Assembly: GCF_029643425.1 (NCBI RefSeq)
Contig: NZ_CP119106.1
Span: 1,302,001 to 1,366,000, forward strand
DNA: 64,000 nucleotides
From: Isoptericola sp. AK164
GTDB taxonomy: Bacteria; Actinomycetota; Actinomycetes; Actinomycetales; Cellulomonadaceae
Reading direction: 5' to 3'
The position numbers were made by a program, and so were the translations under genes. Below, piece after piece: positions 24,451-33,689 of the stretch. The stretch's first letter is position 1. Each line of letters opens with the position of its first letter. Below the pieces are notes generated by a model that was not told the DNA's origin, searched no databases, and saw only the letters and a program-made list of their open reading frames with translations.

Positions 24451-26085
24451 ATGAGCATCCGAGGAAACGGCTGGTGGGCCGCCCCGGCCGGCGTCGTCGC
24501 CGCCGGCGCGGGGCTGGCGCTGGCCGAGCTGGTCGCCGCCTGGGTCGACCCGGCGTCCTCGCCCGTGCTCGGTCTGGGCGGGGTCGTGGTCGACTCCGTC
24601 CCGCCGTGGCTCAAGGACTTCGCGGTCGAGTGGTTCGGCACCGCGGACAAGCTCGTGCTGCTGTCCACGATGGGCGTCGTGCTGGCCGTGGGCGCGGCGC
24701 TGTCCGGGTGGCTGGAGCTGCGCCGGCCCCCCACCGGCCGGGTCCTGCTCGGTGCCGTGGGTGTCGTCATGGCGTTCGTCGCCGCGACCCGCCCCGAGGC
24801 CACGCCGCTGTGGGCCGTCCCGGCGGTCGTCGGTGTGGGGGCGGCCGTGGTGCTGCTGCGGCTGCTCGTCGCGCGCGTGCCGGCGCCCGCCACCGCGGCC
24901 GCCGCGCCGGTCGCCGCCGGCGGGACGGGCCCCGCGCCGGCCGGAGAGGCCGACGCCGGCACCCCGGCCGGCACCCCGACCGGCACCCCGACCGACACGG
25001 CGGCCGAGACCGGCGCCTCGCGCCGCACCTTCCTGGTCTGGGCCGGTGCGACCGCCGTCGGCGGTGTCCTGGCCCTGGCCGCCTCGCGCACCCTGGCCGC
25101 CGGCAGCCGAGCGGTCGAGGTGGTCCGCGAGGCCATCCGTCTGCCGGGCGCGGCGACCCCCGCGCCCGCCGTGCCGTCCGGCGCCGACCTGGGCGTCGAG
25201 GGGCTCACGCCCTACGTCACGCCGAACCCGGACTTCTACCGCATCGACACCGCCCTGCGGGTGCCGAAGGTCGACCCGGCGACCTGGTCGCTGCGGGTCA
25301 CCGGTCTCGTGGACGAGCCGTTCGAGATCTCCTGGGACGAGCTGCTCGACCTGCCGATGACCGAGCACCACGTGACGTTGTGCTGCGTGTCCAACCAGGT
25401 CGGCGGCGACCTCATCGACAACGCGCTGTGGCTCGGCTACCCGGTCCGCGAGCTCCTGGCCCGCGCCGGCCCGCAGGCCGACGCCGACATGGTGCTGTCC
25501 TCCTCCGTCGACGGCTGGACGGCGGGGACACCCTTGGAGGCGCTGACCGACCCCGACCGGGAGGCCCTGCTCGCGATCGGCATGAACGGCGAGCCCCTGC
25601 CCGAGGAGCACGGTTTCCCGGCGCGCCTCGTCGTGCCGGGACTGTACGGCTACGTCTCGGCGACCAAGTGGGTCACCGAGCTGAAGGTCACCCGCTTTGC
25701 CGACGACGAGGGCTACTGGACCCCGCGCGGCTGGTCGGCGCGAGGGCCGGTCAAGCTGCACTCGCGCATCGACGTGCCGCGCCCCGGCACCCCGCTCGAG
25801 CCGGGCCCCGTCACGCTCGCCGGGGTCGCGTGGGCCCAGCACACTGGTATCGCCGGAGTCGAGGTGCGCGTGGACGACGGCGACTGGATGCCCGCCGAGC
25901 TCGCCGACACCGTCGGCCCGGACACGTGGCGCCAGTGGCGGTACGTCTGGGACGCCACCGCGGGCGACCACACCGTCCTCGTCCGCGCGACCGACACCGA
26001 CGGGCAGGTGCAGACCGAGGAGGAGGCGCCACCGGCACCGGACGGCGCGACCGGCCACCACTCGTTCGGCCTCTTCGTCGGCTGA
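24451..26085 (+). CDS. Membrane-anchored molybdopterin-dependent oxidoreductase (sulfite-oxidase family)
   Basis: A 544-residue protein. The N-terminal 145 residues hold about four transmembrane helices, then an Ala/Thr/Pro linker containing a short 12-base DNA repeat. At 191-192 is a twin arginine (SRRTFLVWAG) before another hydrophobic segment, like an internal Tat signal. Residues about 255-420 form the sulfite-oxidase-type molybdopterin domain, with the likely Mo-ligand cysteine in CCVSN (311/312), and the last about 110 residues the dimerisation domain. It probably acts outside the membrane on an oxidised or sulfur substrate. ATG 24451 has GGAGG upstream. Confidence 0.85.
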   Translation: MSIRGNGWWAAPAGVVAAGAGLALAELVAAWVDPASSPVLGLGGVVVDSVPPWLKDFAVEWFGTADKLVLLSTMGVVLAVGAALSGWLELRRPPTGRVLLGAVGVVMAFVAATRPEATPLWAVPAVVGVGAAVVLLRLLVARVPAPATAAAAPVAAGGTGPAPAGEADAGTPAGTPTGTPTDTAAETGASRRTFLVWAGATAVGGVLALAASRTLAAGSRAVEVVREAIRLPGAATPAPAVPSGADLGVEGLTPYVTPNPDFYRIDTALRVPKVDPATWSLRVTGLVDEPFEISWDELLDLPMTEHHVTLCCVSNQVGGDLIDNALWLGYPVRELLARAGPQADADMVLSSSVDGWTAGTPLEALTDPDREALLAIGMNGEPLPEEHGFPARLVVPGLYGYVSATKWVTELKVTRFADDEGYWTPRGWSARGPVKLHSRIDVPRPGTPLEPGPVTLAGVAWAQHTGIAGVEVRVDDGDWMPAELADTVGPDTWRQWRYVWDATAGDHTVLVRATDTDGQVQTEEEAPPAPDGATGHHSFGLFVG

Positions 26086-26110
26086 TGCCACGGTCGGCCG
26101 CCGCCGGCGC

Positions 26111-27529
26111 TCACGCGCCCCCGACGGCCAGGGCGACGGCTGCGGCCACCTCCTCGACGTCGTCGCGCACCATCCCGACGGTGAGCCGCACGTGCGGGCC
26201 GCCGTCGGCCGCCGAGCCCTCCCGGCCGGCGTGGAACGGTGACCCGGGGGCGGCCCGGATCCCCGCGGCCTCCAGGCGGACGAGCGCGGTGTCCTCGTCG
26301 GCCACCGCCAGCCACAGGTTCACCCCGTCGCCGGCCTGTGCCACCACGCCGTGCCGCTCCAGGGCGGCGACGAACCCGCGCTGGCGGGCGAAGTACATCC
26401 GGCGGGCGTGCTCGACGGCCGCGATGGCCTCGGAGTCGGTGAGCAGGTCGGCCAGGACGCGTTGCAGCAGGCGGCTGGTCCAGCCGGGCCCGAGCATGCG
26501 CCGGGCCACCAGCGGGTCGAGCACCGTGGCCGGTCCGCCGACGGTCGCGATGCGCAGGTCGGGGCCGTGCGACTTGGAGTACGAGCGCACGTGCACCACG
26601 CGGTCGGGCAGGTAGGACCCGAGGCTGACGTCCCGGGCCGAGGCGATGAGGCCCGAGTGGTCGTCCTCGAGGACGACGACGTCGGGGCCGTGCGCGCGCA
26701 GCAGTCGCGCGAGCTCGCGGGCCCGCGTCGAGGTCAGGCTGCGTCCGGTCGGGTTCTGCGCGCGCGGCTGGAGCACGACGGCGCGCACTCGGCGCCGCAG
26801 GGCCTGCGCCAGGGACTCCGGGCGCACGCCGTGGCCGTCGAGCGCGAGCGGCACCCGCTCCAGGCCGAGCTGGTCCAGGACGTCGAACACGGGCGGGAAC
26901 CCGGGGTCCTCGACGGCGACGCGGTCGCCGAACCCCGCCACCTGCTCCAGCGTGCGCTCGATGGCGTCCAGGGCGCCGTCGACGACGGTGACGCGCTGCG
27001 GCAGGAACGGCCAGGTCTCGCGCTGCAGCGTCTCGAGCTCCGGCAGCAGGGGCGCGTCGAGGTAGCTGCCGGTGTCGGCGGCCGGGTCGTCGGCGGCGGC
27101 GCGGCGCAGCGCGGCGCCCAGGCGGGGGAGCAGGGCCGGGTCGGGCGTCCCGCCGGACAGGTCGAGGCGGCGGGCGTCGCCCCGCGCGGCGGACGGGGCC
27201 CCGGACCGCGGACCACCGTCGGCCATCGACCGGTACCGCGGGGGCAGCCAGCCGCGCGGCTCGGGCAGCACGACGGTCCCGGCACGGCCCCGGGACGTGA
27301 CGAGCCCGACGGCGGACAGCGCCTGGAACGCGCCGCTGACCGTGGCCGGGCTGACGCCGAGGGCCGCGGCGAGGTCGCGCACGGTCGGCAGGCGGTCGCC
27401 GGGCCGGAGCTCGCCGGAGCGCACCACCCGGGACAGCGTGGCGGCGATGCCGCGGGGGCTGGGGTCGGTGACCCGTGCGGCGAGCCGTGCGGCGTCGAGG
27501 TCGTGCTCGGGCTGCTGATCCTGAGGCAT
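26111..27529 (-). CDS. MocR-type GntR/aminotransferase regulator of the pyrimidine operon
   Basis: A 472-residue fusion of an N-terminal GntR winged helix (about 20-90; RLPTVRDLAAALGVSPATVS) and a C-terminal fold-type I PLP domain (about 115-470). The PLP lysine is in VRSYSKSHGPDLR. MocR proteins sense amino acids or amines via PLP and switch adjacent catabolic operons. ATG 27529 follows GGAGGAG. It is divergent from the operon starting at 27718 that encodes beta-ureidopropionase and a beta-alanine-type aminotransferase, so beta-alanine or an analogue is a reasonable effector. Confidence 0.85.
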   Translation of the reverse strand: MPQDQQPEHDLDAARLAARVTDPSPRGIAATLSRVVRSGELRPGDRLPTVRDLAAALGVSPATVSGAFQALSAVGLVTSRGRAGTVVLPEPRGWLPPRYRSMADGGPRSGAPSAARGDARRLDLSGGTPDPALLPRLGAALRRAAADDPAADTGSYLDAPLLPELETLQRETWPFLPQRVTVVDGALDAIERTLEQVAGFGDRVAVEDPGFPPVFDVLDQLGLERVPLALDGHGVRPESLAQALRRRVRAVVLQPRAQNPTGRSLTSTRARELARLLRAHGPDVVVLEDDHSGLIASARDVSLGSYLPDRVVHVRSYSKSHGPDLRIATVGGPATVLDPLVARRMLGPGWTSRLLQRVLADLLTDSEAIAAVEHARRMYFARQRGFVAALERHGVVAQAGDGVNLWLAVADEDTALVRLEAAGIRAAPGSPFHAGREGSAADGGPHVRLTVGMVRDDVEEVAAAVALAVGGA

Positions 27530-27551
27530 GCGCTCCTCCTGCGGTGACCGA

Positions 27552-27576
27552 AGTGTCCGACTCGGAGTGTTTACAC
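27552..27576. promoter_or_regulatory. Candidate MocR-binding direct repeats
   Basis: AGTGT occurs at 27552 and 27566, 14 bases apart, and the second copy leads into GTGTTTACAC, a short inverted repeat. MocR regulators often bind direct repeats in the shared divergent promoter. Only position and symmetry support this. Confidence 0.3.
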
Positions 27577-27717
27577 CGCCGGCCCGAGTCGACCCGGTAC
27601 CGAAAACGGTCGGTGACGCCACAGAAATGTTCAAGCCCCAGAGTCACATTCATTCGTCCGATGGGCAGCCGGCATCCCGGCGGGCCGCATCGCCAGCCAG
27701 ACCTCGGGAGGTCCTCC

Positions 27718-28566
27718 ATGAGCGTGGTACGCGTCGCATTCACCCAGGCCCGCTGGGCCGGCGACAAGGAGTCGATGATCGCGCTGCACGAGCGCTGGAC
27801 GCGCGAGGCCGCCGAGCAGGGCGCGCAGGTCGTCGCCTTCCAGGAGCTGTTCTACGGCCCCTACTTCGGCATCACCCAGGACACCGAGTACTACGACTAC
27901 GCCGAGTCCGTCCCCGGCCCGACCGTCGACCGCTTCGCCGCGCTGGCCAAGGAGCTCGGCGTCGTCATGGTGCTCCCCGTCTACGAGGAGGAGCAGCCGG
28001 GCGTGCTGTACAACACCGCGGCCGTCATCGACGCCGACGGCACCTACCTCGGCAAGTACCGCAAGCACCACATCCCGCACCTGCCGAAGTTCTGGGAGAA
28101 GTTCTACTTCCGCCCCGGCAACCTCGGCTACCCCGTCTTCGACACGAGCGTGGGCAAGATCGGCGTCAACATCTGCTACGACCGGCACTTCCCCGAGGGC
28201 TGGCGCGTGCTGGCCCTGAACGGCGCCGAGATCGTGTTCAACCCGAACGCCACCGCCCCCGGCGTCTCCAACCGGCTGTGGGAGATCGAGCAGCCCGCCG
28301 CGGCGGCCGCCAACGGCTACTTCATCGTCGCGAACAACCGCGTCGGCCTGGAGGACAACGAGTACGGCGACGAGGCGGTCCAGTTCTACGGCAGCTCGTA
28401 CGCCGTCGGCCCCGACGGCAACTACGTGGGCGACGTCGCCAGCGACAGCGACGACGAGCTCGTGATCCGCGACCTCGACCTCGGCCAGATCCGTGAGGTC
28501 CGCCGGCGCTGGCAGTTCTTCCGCGACCGCCGGCCGGACGCCTACGGCCCGATCGTCGCCCCGTGA
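27718..28566 (+). CDS. Beta-ureidopropionase-type carbon-nitrogen hydrolase
   Basis: A 282-residue nitrilase-superfamily enzyme. N-carbamoyl-beta-alanine amidohydrolases of this type release CO2 and NH3 from the ring-opened pyrimidine to give beta-alanine. The Glu-Lys-Cys triad is visible: Glu43 (FQELF), Lys116 (KYRKHHIPH) and Cys153 (NICYDRHFPE). The HLPKFWEKFYF segment is typical of this branch. ATG 27718 has GGGAGGT upstream. It is the first gene of the nine-gene operon, 34 bases ahead of the dihydropyrimidinase. A hydantoin-derived N-carbamoyl amino acid is the alternative substrate. Confidence 0.85.
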   Translation: MSVVRVAFTQARWAGDKESMIALHERWTREAAEQGAQVVAFQELFYGPYFGITQDTEYYDYAESVPGPTVDRFAALAKELGVVMVLPVYEEEQPGVLYNTAAVIDADGTYLGKYRKHHIPHLPKFWEKFYFRPGNLGYPVFDTSVGKIGVNICYDRHFPEGWRVLALNGAEIVFNPNATAPGVSNRLWEIEQPAAAAANGYFIVANNRVGLEDNEYGDEAVQFYGSSYAVGPDGNYVGDVASDSDDELVIRDLDLGQIREVRRRWQFFRDRRPDAYGPIVAP

Positions 28567-28600
28567 CCCGCCCCGCACGCGCCCACGACAGGAGGACCCC

Positions 28601-30034
28601 TTGAAGACCCTCATCACCGGCGGCACCGTCGTCAACGCCAGCGGCCGCTCGCGGGCCGACGTGCTCATCGACGGCGAGCAGATCGTCGCCCTGCTGGAAC
28701 CCGGATCCACCCTGTTCGGCGTCGACCTCGCGGCCTCCGTCGACAAGGTCGTGGACGCCACGGGCAAGTACGTCGTGCCCGGCGGGATCGACGCCCACAC
28801 CCACATGGAGATGCCGTTCGGCGGCACGTTCGCCGCCGACACCTTCACCACCGGCACGACGGCGGCCGCCTGGGGCGGGACGACGACGATCGTCGACTTC
28901 GTGGTCCAGTACCCCGACCAGAACGTCCTCGACCAGTACGCCCTGTGGCACGACAAGGCCGCCGGGAACTGCGCCGTCGACTACGGCTTCCACCAGATCC
29001 TGTCCGACGTGCAGGACTCGTCGCTGGCCGCGATGGACGAGCTCATCGACGAGGGCGTGACCAGCTTCAAGCTGTTCATGGCCTACAGGGGCGTGTTCCT
29101 CTCCGACGACGGCCAGATCCTGCGGGCCATGCAGAAGGCCGCCGACAACGGCGCCATGATGATGATGCACGCCGAGAACGGCGCCGTCATCGACGTCCTC
29201 GTGCAGCAGGCGCTCGCCGCCGGCAACACGTCCCCGTTCTTCCACGGCACCACCCGCCCGTGGCAGGCCGAGGCCGAGGCCACGAGCCGGGCCATCATGC
29301 TCGCCGACCTCACCGGTGCCCCGCTGTACGTCGTGCACGTCTCGGCCAAGCAGGCCGTCGAGCAGATCGCCCTGGCCCGCGACAAGGGCCAGAACGTGTT
29401 CGGCGAGACGTGCCCGCAGTACCTCTACCTGTCCCTGGAGGAGCAGCTCGGCGCCGTGAGCGAGCAGTGGGGCGACTTCGAGGGCGCCAAGTGGGTGTGC
29501 TCCACCCCGCTGCGCTCGAAGCACGAGGGCCACCAGCACCACATGTGGCAGGCCCTGCGCACCAACGACCTGCAGCTCGTCTCCACCGACCACTGCCCGT
29601 TCTGCATGGCCGACCAGAAGGAGCTCGGGCGCGGCGACTTCTCCAAGATCCCCAACGGCATCGGGTCGGTCGAGCACCGTATGGACCTGATGTACCAGGG
29701 CGTGGTCACCGGTCAGATCTCGCTGGAGCGCTGGGTGGAGATCACCTCGGTCACCCCGGCGCGGATGTTCGGCATGTACGGACGCAAGGGCGTGCTCGCC
29801 CCGGGCGCCGACGCCGACGTCGTGGTCTACGACCCGGCCGGCCACACCTCCATCGGCCTGGGCAAGACGCACCACTCGAACCTCGACTACTCGCCCTGGG
29901 AGGGCTTCGAGATCGACGGCCACGTCGACACGGTGATCTCGCGCGGGCAGGTCCTGGTCGCCGACGACGAGTTCGTCGGCCGCGTCGGGCACGGCAAGTA
30001 CGTCAAGCGCGACCTGTCCCAGTACCTCGTCTGA
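28601..30034 (+). CDS. hydA: Dihydropyrimidinase / hydantoinase
   Basis: A 477-residue zinc amidohydrolase that opens dihydrouracil, dihydrothymine or hydantoin rings. Metal ligands His66 and His68 (DAHTHME), the carboxylated Lys157 (TSFKLFMAY), later histidines in VVHVS and the Asp in STDHCPF are all present. Length is normal. The start is TTG 28601, directly after GGAGGACCCC; no ATG fits. The product is the substrate of the upstream carbamoyl hydrolase. It follows that gene by 34 bases and precedes the LLM oxidoreductase by 21. Confidence 0.9.
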   Translation: MKTLITGGTVVNASGRSRADVLIDGEQIVALLEPGSTLFGVDLAASVDKVVDATGKYVVPGGIDAHTHMEMPFGGTFAADTFTTGTTAAAWGGTTTIVDFVVQYPDQNVLDQYALWHDKAAGNCAVDYGFHQILSDVQDSSLAAMDELIDEGVTSFKLFMAYRGVFLSDDGQILRAMQKAADNGAMMMMHAENGAVIDVLVQQALAAGNTSPFFHGTTRPWQAEAEATSRAIMLADLTGAPLYVVHVSAKQAVEQIALARDKGQNVFGETCPQYLYLSLEEQLGAVSEQWGDFEGAKWVCSTPLRSKHEGHQHHMWQALRTNDLQLVSTDHCPFCMADQKELGRGDFSKIPNGIGSVEHRMDLMYQGVVTGQISLERWVEITSVTPARMFGMYGRKGVLAPGADADVVVYDPAGHTSIGLGKTHHSNLDYSPWEGFEIDGHVDTVISRGQVLVADDEFVGRVGHGKYVKRDLSQYLV

Positions 30035-30055
30035 GCGAGGGAGAAGGAGCACCCC

Positions 30056-31087
30056 ATGGACTTCGGTGTCGTCCTGCAGACCGACCCGCCCGCCTCCCGC
30101 GTCGTCGAGCTCACGCGCCAGGCCGAGAACCACGGCTTCGACTACGCGTGGACCTTCGACTCCCACCTGCTGTGGCAGGAGCCGTTCGTCATCTACTCGG
30201 CGATGCTCGCCGCCACCCGCAAGATCACCGTGGGGCCGATGGTCACCAACCCGGCCACGCGCGACTGGACGGTCCTGGCCTCGCTGTTCGCCACGCTCAA
30301 CGACATGTACGGCAACCGCACCGTCTGCGGCATCGGTCGCGGCGACTCGGCGGTGCGCACCCTCAACGGTCGGCCCTCGAACCTGGCGACCCTGCGCGAC
30401 GCCGTCCACGTCATCCGCGAGCTCGGCAACTCCCGCGAGGCCGAGGTGGGGGAGCGGACCGTCCGCTTCCCGTGGAGCCACGGCTCCGAGCTGGACCTCT
30501 GGGTCGCCGCGTACGGGCCCAAGGCGCTCGCCCTGACCGGCGAGGTGGGCGACGGGTTCATCCTGCAGCTTGCCGACCCGGACATCGCCGCGTGGATGAT
30601 CAAGGCCGTCCGGGACTCCGCCGAGGCCGCCGGGCGGGACCCCGACGACGTGACGTTCTGCGTCGCCGCCCCCGGCTACACGGGTGACGGGTCCTCGCCG
30701 GCCGCCCGGGCGCACATGCGCGAGCAGTGCCGGTGGTTCGGCGGCATGGTCGGCAACCACGTCGCGGACATCGTGCGGCGCTACGGCACGGACTCGGCGA
30801 TCCCGCAGGCGCTGACCGACTACATCCGCGACCGCGAGGGCTACGACTACAACGAGCACGGCCGCGCCGGGAACTCGCACACCGCGTTCGTCCCCGACGA
30901 GATCGTCGAACGGTTCTGCCTGCTCGGCTCCCCGCACGAGCACGTCGAGAAGCTCCAGGCGCTGCGCGAGCTCGGCGTCGACCAGTTCGCCCTCTACCTG
31001 CAGCACGACAACAAGGACGACACGCTGCGCACCTACGGCGAGCGCGTCATCCCGGCCATGCGCGAGCCGGTGGTGGCGAGCGCATGA
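30056..31087 (+). CDS. F420-dependent LLM-class oxidoreductase (TIGR03842-like)
   Basis: A 343-residue TIM-barrel enzyme of the luciferase-like/F420 group. The opening MDFGVVLQTDPPASRVVEL and the segments FDYAWTFDSHLLW, GIGRGDSAVRTLNG and VAAYGPKALALTGEVGDGFILQ match the family annotated as TIGR03842, F420-dependent. The chemistry of that family is not established. Sitting between the dihydropyrimidinase and the importer, and with no dihydropyrimidine dehydrogenase in the operon, it is the natural candidate for the first redox step on the pyrimidine ring. It overlaps the permease gene by four bases. Confidence 0.85.
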   Translation: MDFGVVLQTDPPASRVVELTRQAENHGFDYAWTFDSHLLWQEPFVIYSAMLAATRKITVGPMVTNPATRDWTVLASLFATLNDMYGNRTVCGIGRGDSAVRTLNGRPSNLATLRDAVHVIRELGNSREAEVGERTVRFPWSHGSELDLWVAAYGPKALALTGEVGDGFILQLADPDIAAWMIKAVRDSAEAAGRDPDDVTFCVAAPGYTGDGSSPAARAHMREQCRWFGGMVGNHVADIVRRYGTDSAIPQALTDYIRDREGYDYNEHGRAGNSHTAFVPDEIVERFCLLGSPHEHVEKLQALRELGVDQFALYLQHDNKDDTLRTYGERVIPAMREPVVASA

Positions 31088-31944
31088 GACGCCAGGTGCT
31101 CCTGGGCGCCGCCGGCGTCGGCGCGCTGGCGCTGCTGTGGGAGGGATACAAGCTGGTGGCGCCCGACGACGGCGTCGTGGTGGGCGAGCTCACCGTCCTG
31201 CCCCGCACGAACGACATCGCCATGCCGCACCTGTGGGACATGGCGGCCCGGGCGTTCGAGCCGGTGAACTCCGCCACCGACGCCCTGCCGCTGTGGGTCG
31301 CCGTGCTGGTCGCCGCCGCGTTCACCCTCGGGGTGGCCGCCGTCGGCTGGGTCGTGGGCGTCGTCGTCGGGCTGGGCACCGCCACCCTCATGCAGCGCTT
31401 CCGCACCGCCGAGTCCGCGCTGCTGCCATGGGTGGTGCTGTCCCAGACGGTGCCGCTCATCGCCCTCGCGCCGCTGGTGCGCCGGTGGGGCAGCCAGCTC
31501 GAGGTCGGCACCTTCGACTGGCAGGACTGGATGTCGGTCGCCGTGATCGCGTCCTACCTGGCGTTCTTCCCCGTCTCGATCGGCGCGCTGCGCGGGCTGT
31601 CCTCCCCGGACGCCGTGCACCTGGACCTCATGCGTTCCTACGGCGTCGGGTGGTGGCGCACCTACCGCAGCCTGCGCCTGCCGGCCGCGGTGCCCCACCT
31701 GATCCCCGCCCTGCGCCTGGCGGCGGCGAACGCGGTCATCGGCACCGTCGTCGCGGAGGTCTCCATCGGCCTGCGCGGCGGGATCGGCCGGATGATCGTC
31801 GAGTTCGGCGCCAGCGCCAGCGCCGACCCCGCCAAGCAGTGGTCGCCGATCTTCGGCGCCGTCCTCGTCGGCCTCGTCGCCGCGGGCGTGTGCGCCCTGA
31901 TCGCCCGCGGCCTGGCCCGCTACCGCGTCTCGGAGGTCTCATGA
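31084..31944 (+). CDS. ABC transporter permease (NMT1/nitrate-taurine type)
   Basis: A 286-residue permease. After an N-terminal membrane anchor it has about five more helices and the cytoplasmic coupling loop (RSYGVGWWRTYRSLRLPAAVPH) of SsuC/TauC-type permeases. An unusually long periplasmic segment of about 50 residues (residues 25-70) separates the first two helices. It is one of two nonidentical permeases flanking the ATPase gene, suggesting a heterodimeric channel. ATG 31084 overlaps the LLM stop (ATGA). Confidence 0.82.
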   Translation: MRRQVLLGAAGVGALALLWEGYKLVAPDDGVVVGELTVLPRTNDIAMPHLWDMAARAFEPVNSATDALPLWVAVLVAAAFTLGVAAVGWVVGVVVGLGTATLMQRFRTAESALLPWVVLSQTVPLIALAPLVRRWGSQLEVGTFDWQDWMSVAVIASYLAFFPVSIGALRGLSSPDAVHLDLMRSYGVGWWRTYRSLRLPAAVPHLIPALRLAAANAVIGTVVAEVSIGLRGGIGRMIVEFGASASADPAKQWSPIFGAVLVGLVAAGVCALIARGLARYRVSEVS

Positions 31945-32828
31945 ACTCGTCCGCGCCCACCCGCGCCACCGCGACGTCGGCCGGCACGGCCGGCACCCCG
32001 GCCGGGACCGCCCCCGACCCGCACGCCGCGGCCGCCGTCGAGGTCCGCGGCGTCACCCGGCGCTTCTCCTCGCGGTCCGGCGAGGTCGTCGCGCTGTCCG
32101 ACGTCGACCTCACCGTCCGCGCCGGGGAGTTCGTCTCGCTCATCGGCCCGTCGGGTTGCGGCAAGTCCACGCTGCTGCGGCTGATCGCCGACCTCGACGA
32201 GCCCACCGCCGGCGAGCTGTCCGTCTTCGGCCGGCCGCCCCGGGTGGCCCGGCAGAACCACGACTTCGGCATCGCCTTCCAGCAGGCCGGGCTGCTGCCG
32301 TGGCGCAGCGTGCGCACCAACGTCGAGCTGCCGCTGCAGCTGCACGGCACCGGACGCGGCGCGCGCCGCGCCCGGGCCACCGAGCTGCTGGAGATGGTCG
32401 GGTTGGCCGACTTCGCCGAGCACCTGCCGCACCAGCTCTCCGGCGGGATGCAGCAGCGCGTCGCCATCGCCCGGGCGCTCGCCGAGCGGCCCAGCCTGCT
32501 GCTGATGGACGAGCCCTTCGGCGCGCTGGACGAGATGACCCGCGAGCACGTCCAGACCGAGCTGCTGCGGCTGCGTGCCGAGACCGGGGCCGCCGTCGTG
32601 TTCGTCACCCACTCCATCCCGGAAGCGGTCTACCTCTCGGACCGCGTGGTCGTGATGTCCGCCCGTCCCGGTCAGGTGCGCGAGGTCGTGCCGGTCGGCC
32701 TCGGCGAGGCCCGCGACCGCAGCGACGACGTCCGCGAGGACGACGCCTTCTTCGACCGGGTGCGGGCCGTGCGCGAGGCGCTGCACGGCGCCGACGGCAC
32801 CACACCGCGGGGGGTGGACCGGCGATGA
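31941..32828 (+). CDS. ABC transporter ATP-binding protein (NMT1/nitrate-taurine type)
   Basis: A 295-residue ATPase. Walker A GPSGCGKST, the Q-loop FQQAGLLPW typical of the nitrate/taurine/sulfonate subfamily, signature LSGGMQQRV and Walker B LLMDEPFGALDE are present. An Ala/Thr-rich N-terminal extension of about 30 residues precedes the domain. ATG 31941 is preceded by GGAGGT and overlaps the upstream stop by four bases. It energises the two permeases on either side. Confidence 0.88.
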   Translation: MNSSAPTRATATSAGTAGTPAGTAPDPHAAAAVEVRGVTRRFSSRSGEVVALSDVDLTVRAGEFVSLIGPSGCGKSTLLRLIADLDEPTAGELSVFGRPPRVARQNHDFGIAFQQAGLLPWRSVRTNVELPLQLHGTGRGARRARATELLEMVGLADFAEHLPHQLSGGMQQRVAIARALAERPSLLLMDEPFGALDEMTREHVQTELLRLRAETGAAVVFVTHSIPEAVYLSDRVVVMSARPGQVREVVPVGLGEARDRSDDVREDDAFFDRVRAVREALHGADGTTPRGVDRR

Positions 32829-33607
32829 CCCGATCAGCGACGACCACCTGGCGCCGCGCCGAGGTCGTCCTCGCCCCCGTCCTGCTCGGGCTGCTCGCCC
32901 TGGCGCTGTGGGAGACCGCCGTCGTCGTGCTCGAGCTGCGACCGTTCGTCGTCCCCAGCCCGACCAGCATCGGCGCCGAGCTCACCGGCAACGCCGGCAT
33001 CATCGCCACCGCCGCGCTCTCCACGGCCCTCAACGCCTGGTGGGGACTGGTGATCGGCGTGGTCGTCGCGCTGGTCGCGGCCGCGGTCTCGGCCGCCGTG
33101 CGCACGATCGACGAGATGTCGGCGCCCCTGGCCGCCGCCGCGGCCGTCGTGCCGATCGTCGCCCTCGCCCCGGTGCTCTACACGATGTTCGGGGCGAGCA
33201 CGCAGACCGCCCGGGTCGCCGTGGCCGCGATCGTGTCCTTCGTCCCGGTGTACGTCAACACCCTGCGGGGCCTGCGCACCGTGGCCCCGGTGCACCGCGA
33301 CCTGCTGCGCGCCTACGCCGCGACGCGCCGGCAGGCGACGCTCACCGTCACCCTGCCCGGCGCGCTGCCGTTCTTCTTCAGCGGCCTGCGGGTCGCCACC
33401 TCGCTGGCCGTGATCTCCGCCCTGGTCGCCGAGTACTTCGGCGGGCCGGTGGACGGGCTCGGCAAGGCGATCACCTCGGCCGTGTCGTCCAGCAACTACC
33501 CGCTCGCGTGGGCCTACGTCGTGGGAGCCGTCGTCGTCGGGCTCCTGTTCTTCTGCGGCAGCTCCGGGCTGGAGCGGGCGGTCCTGCACCGCCGCTCCCA
33601 GCGCTGA
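32825..33607 (+). CDS. ABC transporter permease, second subunit
   Basis: A 260-residue inner-membrane permease with about six helices and the coupling loop LRAYAATRRQATLTVTLPGALP. The opening FVVPSPTSI is characteristic of SsuC/ThiX-like permeases. Paired with the permease at 31084-31944 it likely builds the channel. ATG 32825 overlaps the ATPase stop (ATGA), continuing the tightly coupled transporter set. Confidence 0.85.
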   Translation: MTRSATTTWRRAEVVLAPVLLGLLALALWETAVVVLELRPFVVPSPTSIGAELTGNAGIIATAALSTALNAWWGLVIGVVVALVAAAVSAAVRTIDEMSAPLAAAAAVVPIVALAPVLYTMFGASTQTARVAVAAIVSFVPVYVNTLRGLRTVAPVHRDLLRAYAATRRQATLTVTLPGALPFFFSGLRVATSLAVISALVAEYFGGPVDGLGKAITSAVSSSNYPLAWAYVVGAVVVGLLFFCGSSGLERAVLHRRSQR

Positions 33608-33630
33608 CCCGGACGCCGACCACCTGTCGT

Positions 33631-33670
33631 ACCGAGCAGCACCGAGCAGCACCGTCCAGCACGTCCCAGC
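33631..33670 (+). repeat. 10-bp tandem repeat before the binding-protein gene
   Basis: ACCGAGCAGC occurs twice exactly, followed by two diverged copies (ACCGTCCAGC, ACGTCCCAGC), a 40-base run in the 82-base gap between permease and binding-protein genes. It may be neutral slippage or space the transcript for differential expression. Confidence 0.7.
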
Positions 33671-33689
33671 ACTCGAGAGGAAACGCACG

